Below are positions 47,823 through 59,900 of a stretch of DNA of 64,000 bases, piece by piece (positions within the stretch are counted from its first letter, which is position 1; every line of letters begins with the position of its first letter). The translations under genes and the position numbers were made by a program. Source of the stretch: Poecilobothrus nobilitatus (Eukaryota; Arthropoda; Insecta; Diptera; Dolichopodidae); the NCBI GenBank assembly GCA_947095535.1, contig OX352772.1:53091445-53155444 (forward strand), written 5' to 3'. The notes beneath the pieces were generated by a model, which searched no databases, was not told where the DNA came from, and saw nothing but the letters and a program-made list of their open reading frames with translations.

Positions 47823-47966
47823 CTTAAAAAAGAAGATGAAAGCAATGATGTAACTCGTGATTGGAAATTTGCTGCAATGGTAGTAGACCGATTGTGCCTT
47901 ATAATATTTACGCTGTTTACAATAATTGCAACACTTGCTGTATTGTTTTCAGCACCACATTTTTTG
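47823..47966 (+). CDS. nAChR alpha5/7-like: nAChR alpha7-type subunit, exon encoding M4
   Basis: 144 nt, phase 0 at both ends, encoding [20 protein letters not shown], then [20 protein letters not shown] and LFSAPHFL. The [14 protein letters not shown] motif is the hallmark of the M4 start in alpha-type nAChRs. The hydrophobic run from LCLIIF to LFSAP is the fourth membrane helix facing lipid. The acceptor is atattttatag. The donor is ttttttg|gtatgt, a good consensus. Reading through the donor would add a foreign Lys/Phe-rich tail, so splicing to a short last exon is more likely. The resemblance to Drosophila alpha5, as I recall its C-terminus, is close. Confidence 0.96.
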
Positions 47967-48399
47967 GTATGTAAACATTTTATTCTAATTGATTTAATAG
48001 AAAAAAAAAATTTTTCATTTTATTAAAATTTCTTAGAAAATCATTTCAATTTTTACTTAAAACTTAGTTTAACGTCGTTAAGCATGTACCTAAGTCATAT
48101 TTTTCAAAAGGTATTGTATACAATAATTATAACAAAAATTTATTTATCACTTTGACATTGTGCTTAATTTAAAAAAATTTATCATCAAAATAATAGAGCT
48201 TTTATCCTTCGTGTTGCTTTTTTCAATAGTTTCTCCATCGCAATTATGTATATACTTATGTCACAAACTTCCTAGGTTAGGTTAAGTTAAAGTGGCTTGC
48301 AAAAAGACATACATAGACCGTATTTGGTCCATTGTGATATCACATAAAAACTTTTCTATACCACTCGTTAACGCCAATTTCTGGTTTTTGTCAGTTCAA

Positions 48400-48950
48400 G
48401 TGTAGTATTTGTTTAAAAAAGCGATATCTGAGTTCAAGCTCTGTTTTATGCAATTCACCCATTACCCCAAATAGGTGTTTCTTTTAGCCGACAAAGGTGA
48501 GCATGGGCAAAGGAGATGAAGAGTTGTTTTCTCCTCTTCTTCTTCTTTGCAGACTGTACAGTAGTCGTTTGTGAATATACACCAAAGCTTTTGGCATGCT
48601 TTCCTATTAGACAATGATCCAATATCTGCACTTTTAAGAGAAACCTGATCGTCCTAAATCGGCTCTAGGTCATATCAGTTTTGTAATATTGTACGAGATC
48701 AAGTTTTACCATTTGCTATTTACAATATCCGTTATTTCCTTTTGAAATAACGTTTTGCTTGTGGATAGAGATATCCCTAGCTTTTTCATTTCTCGGAATG
48801 CCTTCATAAGCTGAATGCTAAACTGCCTGGCCATTTCGTTAAGAAATTCGCGGCAGGTTATTACAGTTTTCGAGCTAGTACATGTTGATTCCAGAGATTT
48901 TCACACCGCCTGACTATTTGACAATATGCGTATTTTTTTTACAGGAAAAA
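48400..48950 (-). pseudogene. C-terminal (RNase H-proximal) part of the LINE
   Basis: Minus-strand pieces include FLNEMARQFSIQLMKAFREM, ISLSTSKTLFQKEITD, and near 48.6 kb a VQILDHCLIGKHAKSFGV segment followed by a decayed Cys-rich end. The ITGHCLIGKHA-like block is the usual C-terminus of R1/LOA RNase H regions. Stops interrupt it. The core RNase H seems largely lost. Confidence 0.65.
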
Positions 48951-48954
48951 CGCT

Positions 48955-50226
48955 TCTTTGTTCGATGTTAGAATCAGAAATTTCGCCGTATCGCTAAAGG
49001 CAAGAGCGGAGACATTTAGCAAGGCCAGCTTTACTTACGGAACTTTATATTTCCTTATAAAGAAGACTAGGTCAGTTTTCTGTGGATTTACTGACACTTC
49101 ACAATCTTTAACCCATGTTGTGATTTTGTTTAGTGCAAGTTACAAAACATCCCTGAGACTATCTGGGAACTTGCCACTGGCAACGATAGCAACATCGTCC
49201 GTATAGGCGATTGTTGTGCAGCCCAACTTTTCTAGGATTTTAAACAGTTAATTTACCACTGTATTGCAAAGAGTAGGAAATAGCACCCCTCCCTGCGGAG
49301 TCCCTCTCCTTGAAAACCTTTTTGCAGAAGCGGCACTGATGACCCTGCTATTAAGCATATTAGTTATCACTGCTCTTACTCCGATTCTACTCTTAAGCTT
49401 ATTAGTGCGTTTACAATTGCTGCCTCGATGACATTATACTCTTTGCAATTTAATGATCTTTTAATGGAGGTAGTCAAGGTGTGGAATGCGATATCCACTG
49501 ACTTTCCTTTACAGTAAACATGTTGAGAGGCTGACAACAGATTTTCATCCAAGTTGCAGCGGATATGGATGTCGATCAATCTTTCTAAGGTTTTTAGAAA
49601 GAAGGATGATGGGCTTATATGCCAAAAGTCTTTCGCAGAGGTGACTACTTTTACCGGTCTTAGGTATGAATACTACCATCAACTGTTTTCATTTGTCTGG
49701 GATATGCCCCTAATTGAGGCAACCACAGAAAATGCTTTTTAGCCAAGCCAGGGTAGTAGATGAAGTTTGCAGTATTTTCGTGAGTGTAATACTATGCCGT
49801 CCACTGAACTTGAATGGTTTGAAACTATCTATAACCCAGTTTATCTCCAGTAACCACTACCTCTGATATAGTAGATAGTAGGGACTTGAAGGTTATTAAT
49901 AGTAATTCTAACGACCTCTCGCTTGTGATAACTGAGCTGCCATTCTCTTTTTTAAGAAGACTGAGAACCATGGGATTTATCAATAGAATTTTCCTGTGTC
50001 TAGATGCCTCGGAGACATTTCCTATACCTCCACAAAATAGTCTCCAGATATCTCTTTTTTTACCTGATTTTTTGTACCTGTGATTTTTTGTACTGACTAG
50101 AAGCCTCTCTATAAAATCTCTGGTCCTGTACTTCTTGTTTTCTTTGACTTTATTAAAAGCCTTCCTACTATCTTTTCTTAGAGCTTTGATTTCACCATTC
50201 CACCAAGGTGATTTACGTTTATCCAT
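48955..50226 (-). pseudogene. Reverse transcriptase domain of the LINE
   Basis: In order on the minus strand: a leader between endonuclease and RT (50226 down: KSPWWNGEIKALRKDSRKAF), then the template/primer part (49579 down: LLSASQHVYCKGKSVDIAFH), RGTPQGGVLFPTLCNTVVN (near 49.25-49.32 kb), and the catalytic box AYTDDVAIVASG, whose Asp pair lies at 49194-49199, followed by VSVNPQKTDLVFF. The YTDD replaces the usual YADD. A stop follows LRDVL directly after the catalytic box, and several frameshifts separate the blocks, so it is inactive. Confidence 0.85.
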
Positions 50227-50589
50227 AAGCTTACTGATGGAACACGAATGCTCTAAGGGCTTATTACATGCCTTAGTAAAAAAGTTTACTAAGGTATTTA
50301 AATCCTGGATATTTTTAGAAGTTTCATGGGTTATTAAAGTAAGCGTTGTCTTTAAGTACTCCCTGTATTTGTTCTAGTGACTTATCTTAAGGCTACGATA
50401 GGTATCTGTTCCTTTTCAATTGAACGAAGGTGAAAGGAAAGGAACAGATTTCTAAAGAGGAATGACCATCAGAACCTTCCATGAGTTTATTTTAGATTAA
50501 ATAAAGTCTAAGACTAATGTTATGTCTAGAATTTACTGCCTATTACTAGTAACGAGGGTAGGTTCGCTACCACGGTTATAGTATACTTA

Positions 50590-51200
50590 AAATGTAATCA
50601 AAAAGTAACTCACCTCTTTCATTGGTATCCAAGCTACGCCAAATGTCATGATGAGCATTCGCGCCGCAGTTAATGATGACTCCAATGTTTATCCTTCCGC
50701 TACAAAACCTGCAAGATTATATGGAGGGAGCAGATCCTGCGAGTCGTGAGGAAGATACACCGCAACAACCCAGAGCGTTAAGTTTTTTAGCTTTAGGCTT
50801 GCCGCTACACTATCAGCATCATTGTAATTGAACATAAAATAGAAATTTAAAGTATTTTTAGCAAGTATGCACGCTTAAGGTTTGTATACTTCTTTATTAT
50901 ACAACAATGTATAACCTGATATTTTGAGTCAATGAACCTGTTTTTTGCCACCCATGGCTCTTGGATGAAGATAATATTCTTTCCCGTTTTTCTGAGATGG
51001 ATTTCAAGTGCGGCAGAAGCCGCTTTGGAGTAATGGAGATTAGTTTGGAGTAGCTTCATTAACTGAGCAATCCTTAATCTCCACCGCCCTAGTGTTACCT
51101 TTATCCTCGAAATCCATAGAGAAGCTTTTGACGTCATGATAGCTATCAGAAACGGATGTAAGGTCGTCTTCGTAATCAACCTTGAGGATGCCGCGTCCAT
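50590..51200 (-). pseudogene. APE-type endonuclease domain of the LINE
   Basis: The minus strand from about 51.1 kb gives LRIAQLMKLLQTNLHYSKAA, LEIHLRKTGKNIIFIQEPWV (carrying the catalytic Glu of QEPW). After frameshifts, near 50.62-50.68 kb, comes ANAHHDIWRSLDTNERGELL, the NAHH-WxS-D-N-RG block of R1/LOA endonucleases. The region between is decayed. Confidence 0.8.
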
Positions 51201-52200
51201 CCTTTCTGGAGCCGACGAGGATGCTGCTTCAACAACATCGGGTGGATCAGAGTCTGCCTCTTGGGGTTGACTTGGCCTTCACCTATGTCCTTTAAGGCTT
51301 CCTCCTCGTCCTTCTTATATACCTTCAACGTTACCGCCGTCAAGCCGTAGCTTATAACCACTTTTGCTTTTGCTAGGGGTTGTAGGGAGTTCTTATTGAA
51401 TATGACAAGCGCCTGTCGGGATTCTTCCACTACTTCCCCTAGCTTGGCTACCTTCCAATTGTATGCTGGAAGTTGGACAGTTGAGACTTTCATCGTCTTG
51501 ATAATTGTGCCTCATCATTTTGATAATTCGACACGTTTTTTAGGAATCCACATCTTTGCCCTTGGCCTGCTAGGGATTTCCCCCTTGCATACGGTTTTTA
51601 GTTTGGTATCTGGAAAAAGACCTCCTACATTCCCTATCGTCTGCTTGGAGAGATTTACAGATCTCTGATTCGCACAGGCTGTCAATTTGACGTGGTCCTT
51701 GGGGGTCCCTGTCCCTGAGGGTGGAGCTAGCGTCCCCGAGGATGGAGGTCCCGAATTTTCTTCCAGTACCTGAAAGAAGGTTATGTTTAAAGCAACAACA
51801 ACCTTTTTGCAGTTGCTGGGAAAAATACCACCATCCTCTAATTCTTCATCAATGATTGCCAGAATTAAACTGTTTTTAGCAATTTCATTGACCGGTTTGG
51901 TTACCTGGTAGTTCTCTAGAAACACAGCTTTTTGGTATTACCTTGTGGTCCATCTTGTGACCTATGTCTCTGGGACATAAGGTCTTTTGATGAACCTGGG
52001 ATTTGTCCTTCTTCAGGCTTAACCTGTCCTATTACTGTTTTAGCCCAGGTTAATAAGCTCCTTTGAGACTCTAATAATTGTTCTAAATTGAGTGAGCTTA
52101 ACTCCTCAATTATTTTGTAAGCCGACCGTTTAGAAAACAAGGCTTGGTTCGACGGGCACACTTTGCGTGCCCTGTTTGGTTGCAGTTCGCGACTTTCCTT
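51176..52200 (-). pseudogene. Gag-like ORF1 of the LINE
   Basis: Three overlapping frames (52161 down, 51925 down, 51493 down) give CPSNQALFSKRSAYKIIEEL, then a Pro/Gly/Ser-rich stretch (SGPPSSGTLAPPSGTG), then AKMWIPKKRVELSK and QLPAYNWKVAKLGEV with a Lys/Glu-rich tail. It resembles the nucleic-acid-binding ORF1 proteins of LOA/R1 elements, but I saw no CCHC knuckle. At least two frameshifts are needed to join it, so it is dead. Identification rests mainly on position before the endonuclease. Confidence 0.65.
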
Positions 52201-52919
52201 AGCACTACTAGTGTCTGGTTTGTTCGCTTTGCTTGTCGATTTTTGGTAAGTGCCGGCTAACTCTTTTTCTTAACCTTTTTAAATTGTTCCAATTTGGAGC
52301 CCACGAGCACGAAGAAATGATTGGTTCGCCATATGCAAAGATTCGTATGAACGGATCGTATAACACCTTGAAACCGGCCAAAGTTTACGCCAAATCGATA
52401 GTCCCGATAAAAACCGAGGGGTCAATATTAGATACATAAAGACAGACTCGGTTTACCTTTCCCTTAGTACCTAACCATTTCTGGTCAGCACCCTCGCGGA
52501 GGGTTTAGATTGAGTTTCCTTTTCGACAAACTTCCTAAGTACTACCAAAATTTAGACTCTATATGCCAAACAGTCATTTAACGTTTCCACAGTATTGTTA
52601 GGAAATAGTTCTTGTGAAACACATCTTACACAACAATAGGCATTAAAATTTCCAAAATTTTGTATACATAGGTAGTATAGATTATTTTCGAGGTCCACCT
52701 TGTCCGAGCACACAGTGTGTTCTTAGGAAACTGCGGAACTACTGAACTTGGTAGGAGTGGTACAAACCTTTAAATTCTCAAAAGAAAGGTAGAATCTCGT
52801 GGCTCCTATTATAATCTGTAAATATTGGTCTCAACAACAATTTGCTTTTAATACTTATGATGTCACAAAATAGCCTACGATATTCAACGATCGACTAAGT
52901 TCTTACAATATCTGTGATG

Positions 52920-52947
52920 TAATAGGAGTAATAGGAGTAATAGGAGT
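52920..52947. repeat. 9-bp tandem repeat, 3 copies
   Basis: Three copies of taataggag head to tail. Confidence 0.9.
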
Positions 52948-53296
52948 ATAAAAAATTAAGAGTTCCTAATGAATAATATAAATATTCCGTTACAGTTATT
53001 TTTATCATAAAAATGCAAGAATATAATATTTTTATTCCAATTTAAGTAAGTCCCAGTTAAAATAGTTTTACATTATAATATCCTATAATATCAATTTTGG
53101 CGGAGTACATGGTAAAATATTATTTTATATGAGATATCTTATTTAACTTTTAAATAGGTACTAAGAAATCACAATGAGTTCTTTAGTAAAAAAAAAAAAA
53201 CATGAAATGATTTTCTACGTAATTATATAATTATTAATTTTATTATGCTATAATAATATACAATTAATTTATTATTTATTTTTAATTTAATTACAG

Positions 53297-53305
53297 TTCG
53301 ATTAA
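53297..53305 (+). CDS. nAChR alpha5/7-like: Proposed terminal exon of the nAChR subunit (Phe-Asp-stop)
   Basis: After the M4 exon ends in phase 0 at ...SAPHFL, the acceptor tttaatttaattacag at 53281-53296 would continue ttc gat taa, giving SAPHFLFD and a stop. That is the right length for these subunits, which end a few residues after the SAPH motif; I recall a Drosophila relative ending HFIFP. The downstream A/T-rich DNA would then be 3' UTR. The exon is only nine coding bases, and AG acceptors are frequent in AT-rich DNA. Another acceptor further on (for example ttctaaaacttacag at about 58225) cannot be excluded. Confidence 0.45.
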   Translation, partial: FD

Positions 53306-56300
53306 ACATAAAACTAAAAAACATATTTAAAAAAAAAAAAACAAAAATAATTAACAACAAATAACAAAAACAATTAATAAAAAAAATATCACAAATAAAT
53401 TTAATTATTAATTTAATTATAAGTTTAATATTGTAAAATTTTATTCTTCATTATTTATTTATTAATTATATTTTTATTATCTATTAATTTTTTTTTTAAT
53501 CTTTATAAAATTACAAAAAAAAAAAAATTTACTTTATTTTTGCGCGCTTATTAAATTTATACTTTATACAATAAAAAAAAAAAAAGAACACAAAATTAAT
53601 AATACAATAAAAAAAATATATATACATTTGTTAATATAAAATACAACATTTGTACGAAAATTAAGTTAAATAATATTTTAAAAATTTATTATTGTTATAC
53701 AGATTATTAAAAACAAAAATAATTTAAAATTAAATATTTATTTATTTAATAAAAAAATACAACGATAGCATTTATAAAAGAATTAATAAAAAAAAAATAT
53801 TATGAGTATGAAACATATTCATACTTACATTATTTATATAATATATTTAATTTTTTATTAAAATAAAACTATTACATACATAATATAAAAATTAATTTAT
53901 TATTTGCAGAAAAACAAACAAGACTGAATTAATAACTTAATTATTACATTTTTTTTTTTTTTTATTTACATTTTCTTTCTTGTTATTATCTATTTGTTAT
54001 AATTACTAATATAGTTCAAAATAATATAAAAAATATTTATATTTAATATTAATATATTGTGTTTTTTTATATATAATTTTTATTTTATATTAATTATATT
54101 AAATCTAAAAAAATATTTAGTAAAATTTCAAAATTTAAATAAATTTATGAATTAAAAATATATAAATAATATTTTAATATAAATGAAAGAAAACAAGTTT
54201 TTAAGGCTACAAAAAAAAAAATTAATTAATATAGTTTCATACTCATTCAATTTTCTTAATATTTAAAAGTATATCGTATGTTATAAATCCGATGATTTAA
54301 TTAAAACTGAAATGATTTATTCTTGCATTAATAAATATTATAGAAAATTTAATAAGAGTTTTAGAAAATTGATTTAATGGCTAGAAACTTCACATTTCCG
54401 GTTCCTCAAATTAATTAATTTAAGTTTTATAACAATTTCATAAATAATTTGTTTGAACGGTAGATTTAATTTTTTTTTTAAAGACATTATCATATCGGTA
54501 TATTAGCACAAACGTATCTACATATTTTTGTATTCTTATATCTTTCATCTAATGTACAACATATACAATTAACACTTGAAAGAATAAAGAAGCCACAAAT
54601 ACAAACATTAATATTACCTCGTTTAGATAAGATTGTTTCTCGAAATATTTATATAATAAATGTAAATGCAATCTTTTAAAAATAAAATCGAATCTTTTTA
54701 ATAGTAGTCCAAAATATTGTCTTCTTTTTTGTTTAAAAATATTCTTTTTAATCGAAGAGACAAATAATTGTTGTTCTGTTTAATCATGAGCCTAAAGCCA
54801 AATTTAAAACAATTTTCTACTTTTAATATATTTTATTTTTATTTCTCTTTAAACTTCTTTTTAGAAAAATTTCTGGATTTCTGAATTTCTGGATTATATT
54901 TTTAGAAATTATTATAAATGTTTATATTGAATGTTTAATGCCCTTATTAATAAAAGGCAAATTAATCAATTTTATTTCCGATTATTTTTTTTTTTAGCTT
55001 GTTTACTTGTTACCTTTCATTTATTTATATTAATTTTAAATTTTCTTTTAATTTTATTTTTTTTTTACATTTAATTCAAACTATTAAAAACAAAAACACT
55101 AAATAAATATAATTGAAATATATGAAAATAAAATTATATTAATAAAAAGAAAAAACACTTGTATACAATAAAAAAAAAAACTTTAAAAACAACACATAAA
55201 ATCAAACCTATTTAAAAAAAAAAAAACAAAAACTTAAATTTTATTTAAATTTTTTTTTTCTCTTTAAAATTTTATTTAAAAAAAAAAAAAACCAAAAGCA
55301 AACAGAACGAAAGCAATCATATAAGTCAGTTTAGTAAAATAACAATAAAACATAATAAATAAATATAATTAACAAAATAATATAAAAAAAAAATAAATTA
55401 ATTAATAAATTTAAACAAAAAAATATGTATAAATTATAATAAAAAAAAACACATTTAAAACAAATATATATTAATTAATATAAGATTAACAATCAATTAT
55501 TATTTAAAAAAAAAAAAAGAAATTAATTAAATTTAAATTAACAAAAAACAAAAAAAAACAATATTTAAATTTAGAAAAAAAAAATAAGCCAGAATGTGAT
55601 TTCAAATTAAAAAAAAAAAACAAAAACATTGTATCAGAAAAAAAGTTACGCATTTTATGAAGAAAAAATTATTAAATAAAAAAAAAAAACTTATAAAATA
55701 ATTTTAGAAAATTATATTATATAAATATTATAGCAATAATATATAATATATTAATTTATAACAAAAGTAGGGGCAATAATTATTAATTAACTAATAACAT
55801 AAAATAACGGTAAAAAGAAAAAACGGTAAAAACTTTTCAATTAAAAACTAATAATATGAATAAATAAAAAAAAAAAAAACTATGAAAAAATAAGTACATT
55901 TATTACAAAATAATTTAAAAAGAAATTCTAGTTAAAATTAAACAAAAAACAAACCATAAAAGAAATTCTCTTTATTACTACAGAAAAGTTTAATTAAAAA
56001 AAATTAAAAAAAAAATATATAAATATATTGGTGGACAAAATTCTTCTCCCAATATTAATTTTTCGATGACACAACCATTTTATTGTAATATAAATTATTA
56101 TTAAACAATTATTGTTAATTTTTTATTAATAGTTTAGATCATAATACATAAATAATTAATTGATTATTAATTATTATTAATAATGTATTTTATTATTTAT
56201 TTTGTGTCAAATAAAAATTAATAATAATTATTATTATTATATTCAATATATTAAAATATTTTTTAATCTTGGTCGTAATAATGTCCATCAATGTACATAA

Positions 56301-58585
56301 TATATATAATTAATTAATTAAAATAAAAAATTTTAAAAAAAAATATTAAATTAAAAATAATTTAGATTTAAAATTAGTTACTTTAAAAATGGTTACGTAA
56401 CATACATTTATATTTATATATATTAAATTAATAAAATGTATATTTAATAAAAACAAAAAATTTATTAAAATTTATTTCGATATTTAACAAAACAAATAAA
56501 ACAATATTGTTCAGCTTCTTTTTTAGTAAGCTATAATAGCTGCCAAATTAAATTATTAATATGAAAAAAAACATAACGGAATTTAAAATAAATTAAATAT
56601 AAACGTAGGAAAAAAAAACTTAATATTTATATTTATTTTTTAATTACATTATTTTTTTTTTAAATACATATTTTCTTTTTTTTAATTAAATGTAATAATG
56701 ATTAATAAATTACTTTTAAATTAATAATTTTGTTCGAAAAATAAATAGTTATTTTTATTTAAAATTTAATTATATTAATTCATAGCTATATTAAAATATT
56801 TATTATACAAATATTTTTTCTTTTTATCCGTTATACTAATTTTTTAAATCTGTTAAAATAAACTTTTTTTTTTTTCAATTTAAATTTAATATTGTATTTA
56901 TCATCGAAATAATAAAGCAAATTAAATTATAAAATTAAAAAGAAAATATATAAAAAAAAAAACAAAAAACAGAAAACAATAATATTTTTATTATCTTTAA
57001 AAGAAATCACGTTAAATGCTGTGATAAAAACAAAAAAAAAAAAAAAAAAATGAAAAACCAAAAAAAATTAAAAAAATAAAAAAAAAAAAAAAATAGAAAA
57101 TAATGTAATAGATATTATTCAATTAGAAAAAAAAATTTTAATACTTTAAATTAATATATATTAATTTAATTACTTTTTGTCTTATTGGGTCATAAATTTA
57201 TTTAATTATCATTTGCTAAAATTCGGGTATTCGTAATATGTTTAATATATAATTAAGTAATTACAAATGCTGAGTTTCAAAGTTTTGTTTTTTTTTTTTT
57301 TTTTTTTGTTGAAATAATGGTGATCCAATTATTAGACTTATAATATAAGGATTAAAAAATTACACACATATTTTCTGTTAAATAATATTAATTCATTATA
57401 TACACATTTAACATTAAAACAACAACATGCCTCAAAATTTCTTATAAATATTTAATTATATTTTCGTTTCATTTAAGCCACATTTAAGATTTATAAAACG
57501 TTTGTTTGGATTATTGCATACTTATATAAGCCATTACGTTATTATACAGTTCAGATCAAACTAAAATTTATTAATATACCTTAGTAGTAAATTTATTTAA
57601 AAAAATTTATTTAAAAAAAAATACGGTTGATTTAATTTCAATGTACTTTTTTTTCGCCAAATTTTTTTTCTCTGGCAACTCAAAAAAGTGGTAATAAATT
57701 AAAAAATTAACACTTATGTTCAATTTCAATTTAACTAATCTAATTCATTTATTTTAATGACTCATATTCTAAAGGAAGGAATAAAAAAGTAAAATATCTA
57801 TCGAAAGATATACATTATAAAAATTAATTTTGGCAAAATTAATGAAAACATTGATTGATGAAAGTTGATGAAAAAAACATTGATGAAAATTGATAAAAAC
57901 CGAACCGCTAAGTAACATAATAAATTTAAATCTAAATTTTAAAATAAAAGAATACTTTGGTATAATTTCTAAAAAGTTGAGAAATAAAGCCTTGCAATAC
58001 GTTTATCTTACAAACATGAATATTTTTTTATTAATTTTGAATTATTCATAATTTTTTTATCCAATATTAAAAAATAAAGCTGGTATATTCGAACTGAAAT
58101 CGCATTACATTAATGAAATTTATTTATATATTTATTTTTTTTTTTTTTTGTTTTTTAATCAATTTTTTTTTTTTTTTTGATTTTAATAAATTTTTGTTTT
58201 TTTTACATTTTTCTAAAACTTACAGAAATCTTCTATACATTATACTTACATAATATATATATATATATGTATAAAAAAAAAAAACACTAAAACTTCTATA
58301 CATATTAAATTGAAACAATGAAGAAAATTTTCACTGGTATACACCAAAAAAAAAAAAAAAATACTATTAATATAATATATATAACAATAATAAAGTTTGG
58401 AATTTAAAGAATAATTCCAAATATATTTTAAAAATAAATACAAAAAATATAAGAAAAAAATTTAAGTAATAGAAAGCTATACTAAAAAAAACAAAAATCA
58501 TTCAAAAACAAACATAAATCATCAAAAAATAAATAAATAAAGTCATTTATAAATAAATAAATACACTGATTTGGTTTAAAATACC

Positions 58586-58615
<30 letters not shown>
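58586..58615. repeat. (CATA)n microsatellite
   Basis: About seven tandem copies of the tetranucleotide acat. Confidence 0.92.
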
Positions 58616-58617
<2 letters not shown>

Positions 58618-59504
58618 AATAAAATTAATATCAAAAAATGAACTTAAGAGTATGACTCATATACTAAATTGAGTAAATACTGTAATGAATTATTTGATCT
58701 TAATATGAAGAGAAATATATATTTTTTGTTTTTCTATTATTATTAAATTACTCAAATTGATTTTAAAGTCGCCATTTTATCATACTCTTCATATATCTCT
58801 CCATTATAACCTTCATAATATCTCTCTATTTTAACTTTTCATATTAACTCTCAATTTTAACTCTTCATATGATCTCTTCATTTTATTCAGTATTCAATAT
58901 TTTAATAATAAAAAACAACGGTTAACAAAAACTAAAAAAAAAACTTTTTAAAACAAAGCTAGCAAAACAAAACAAAAAAAAAGAAGAAAATTACACAATA
59001 TATAACATTAACAAATAAGAAAATAGTTTGTATTAAAACAATAAAACCAAATCAACTTTAAACACAAAATTAAAATAAAATAAATAAATACATTAGTAAA
59101 TTAATAAAAGTTAATACTAAATAAATAAAAATTAAATTAAATTAAATAAAAATATTGAAGAAATATAAAAAAGAAAAGAACAAAAAATATAAAAACAGTT
59201 TAAAATCTAATAACAAAGCCACAAAAAGGAAAGTTTAAGGTATTTATAAGCAGATTTTCAGTTGTAAATTCAATTATAATATCCTTTTTATTTAGTCTAG
59301 TCTGTGGCACAAAATTTAAAATTAAAAAATTTTTAAAACCCACTATTATCGAAAAATCGTTAAAGATATAACCATACAAGTGGTATATACAATATGTCCA
59401 AAGTTTATATTTGAAAAAAAATTTAAAAGAAAAGGCAACACCTTTTATTAGAAAAAACTTAGTTTTCCTAAAAAAATTTTGAAAATATTTAATATGTGAG
59501 TCAG

Positions 59505-59900
59505 TACCTCTGTTTTGAAAACTCCTACACCTTTTAAGTTGAAGCAATAAAATGTTCTCCATGGAAAGGATTTAATGCAAAAAATTAATATTGTGAAATA
59601 AGTTTTTTATTTAGTCCTACTTATTACAAAATTATCGCTCCTCAAAGTTGGAAAACGACTAAAAAATCCTATTTGCCCAAATATTTATATCTCAGCTTCC
59701 ACTTAACATTTTTTCAATCTAAATAGGTAGACAGGAAATTTATTAATAGATTTTATATATGTAAATAAAAATTACATATAGTTGTTTACAATTTTACCGT
59801 TAATGGTATTTAAATTTACCGTTATAAAATATTATAATTCTCTCGGTTTAAGACCTATATTAGAGTCTATTAAAATTAATAAATTGAAAAATATTTGTTA
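59505..59900 (+). repeat. Dispersed repeat family R1, partial copy
   Basis: Shares with the 46.3-kb copy the blocks ctctgttttgaaaactccta then cacctttt, aaaatcctatttgcccaaat then atttatatctcagc, ttaacattttttcaatct, and aaatttaccgttat. It is shorter and decayed at the 3' side. Confidence 0.65.

Larger units (their letters stand above)
48272..52600 (-). mobile_element. Nearly full-length, inactivated LOA/R1-like LINE
   Basis: On the minus strand, from about 52.6 kb down, come a 5' region, a gag-like ORF1, an APE endonuclease, a reverse transcriptase, an RNase H-proximal C-terminal part and a 3' end of repeated aac-rich units (ttaacttaacctaacctagg at about 48272-48290). The domain order and motifs (FIQEPWV, RGTPQGGVLF, AYTDDVAIVA) fit the R1/LOA side of the Jockey superfamily. 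Base composition is far less A/T-rich than the host intron. Every domain is cut by frameshifts or stops, and part of the RNase H is missing. The 5' boundary is approximate and no target duplication was established. It is antisense to the host gene. Confidence 0.88.
47967..53296 (+). other. Last intron (5.3 kb), filled by an antisense LINE
   Basis: Starts gtatgtaaac. The proposed end is tttttaatttaattacag. The LINE described separately occupies most of it. The remainder (47.97-48.27 and 52.6-53.3 kb) is A/T-rich apart from a short tandem repeat near 52.93 kb. The right boundary depends on the terminal exon proposal. Confidence 0.6.

Noticed and set aside
49825..52439. Open frames on the + strand across the 48-52.6-kb LINE
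   Set aside because: Shadows of the LINE's minus-strand coding regions.
59200..59562. 120-codon open frame on the minus strand
   Set aside because: A/T-rich chance frame next to a repeat R1 copy, without motifs.
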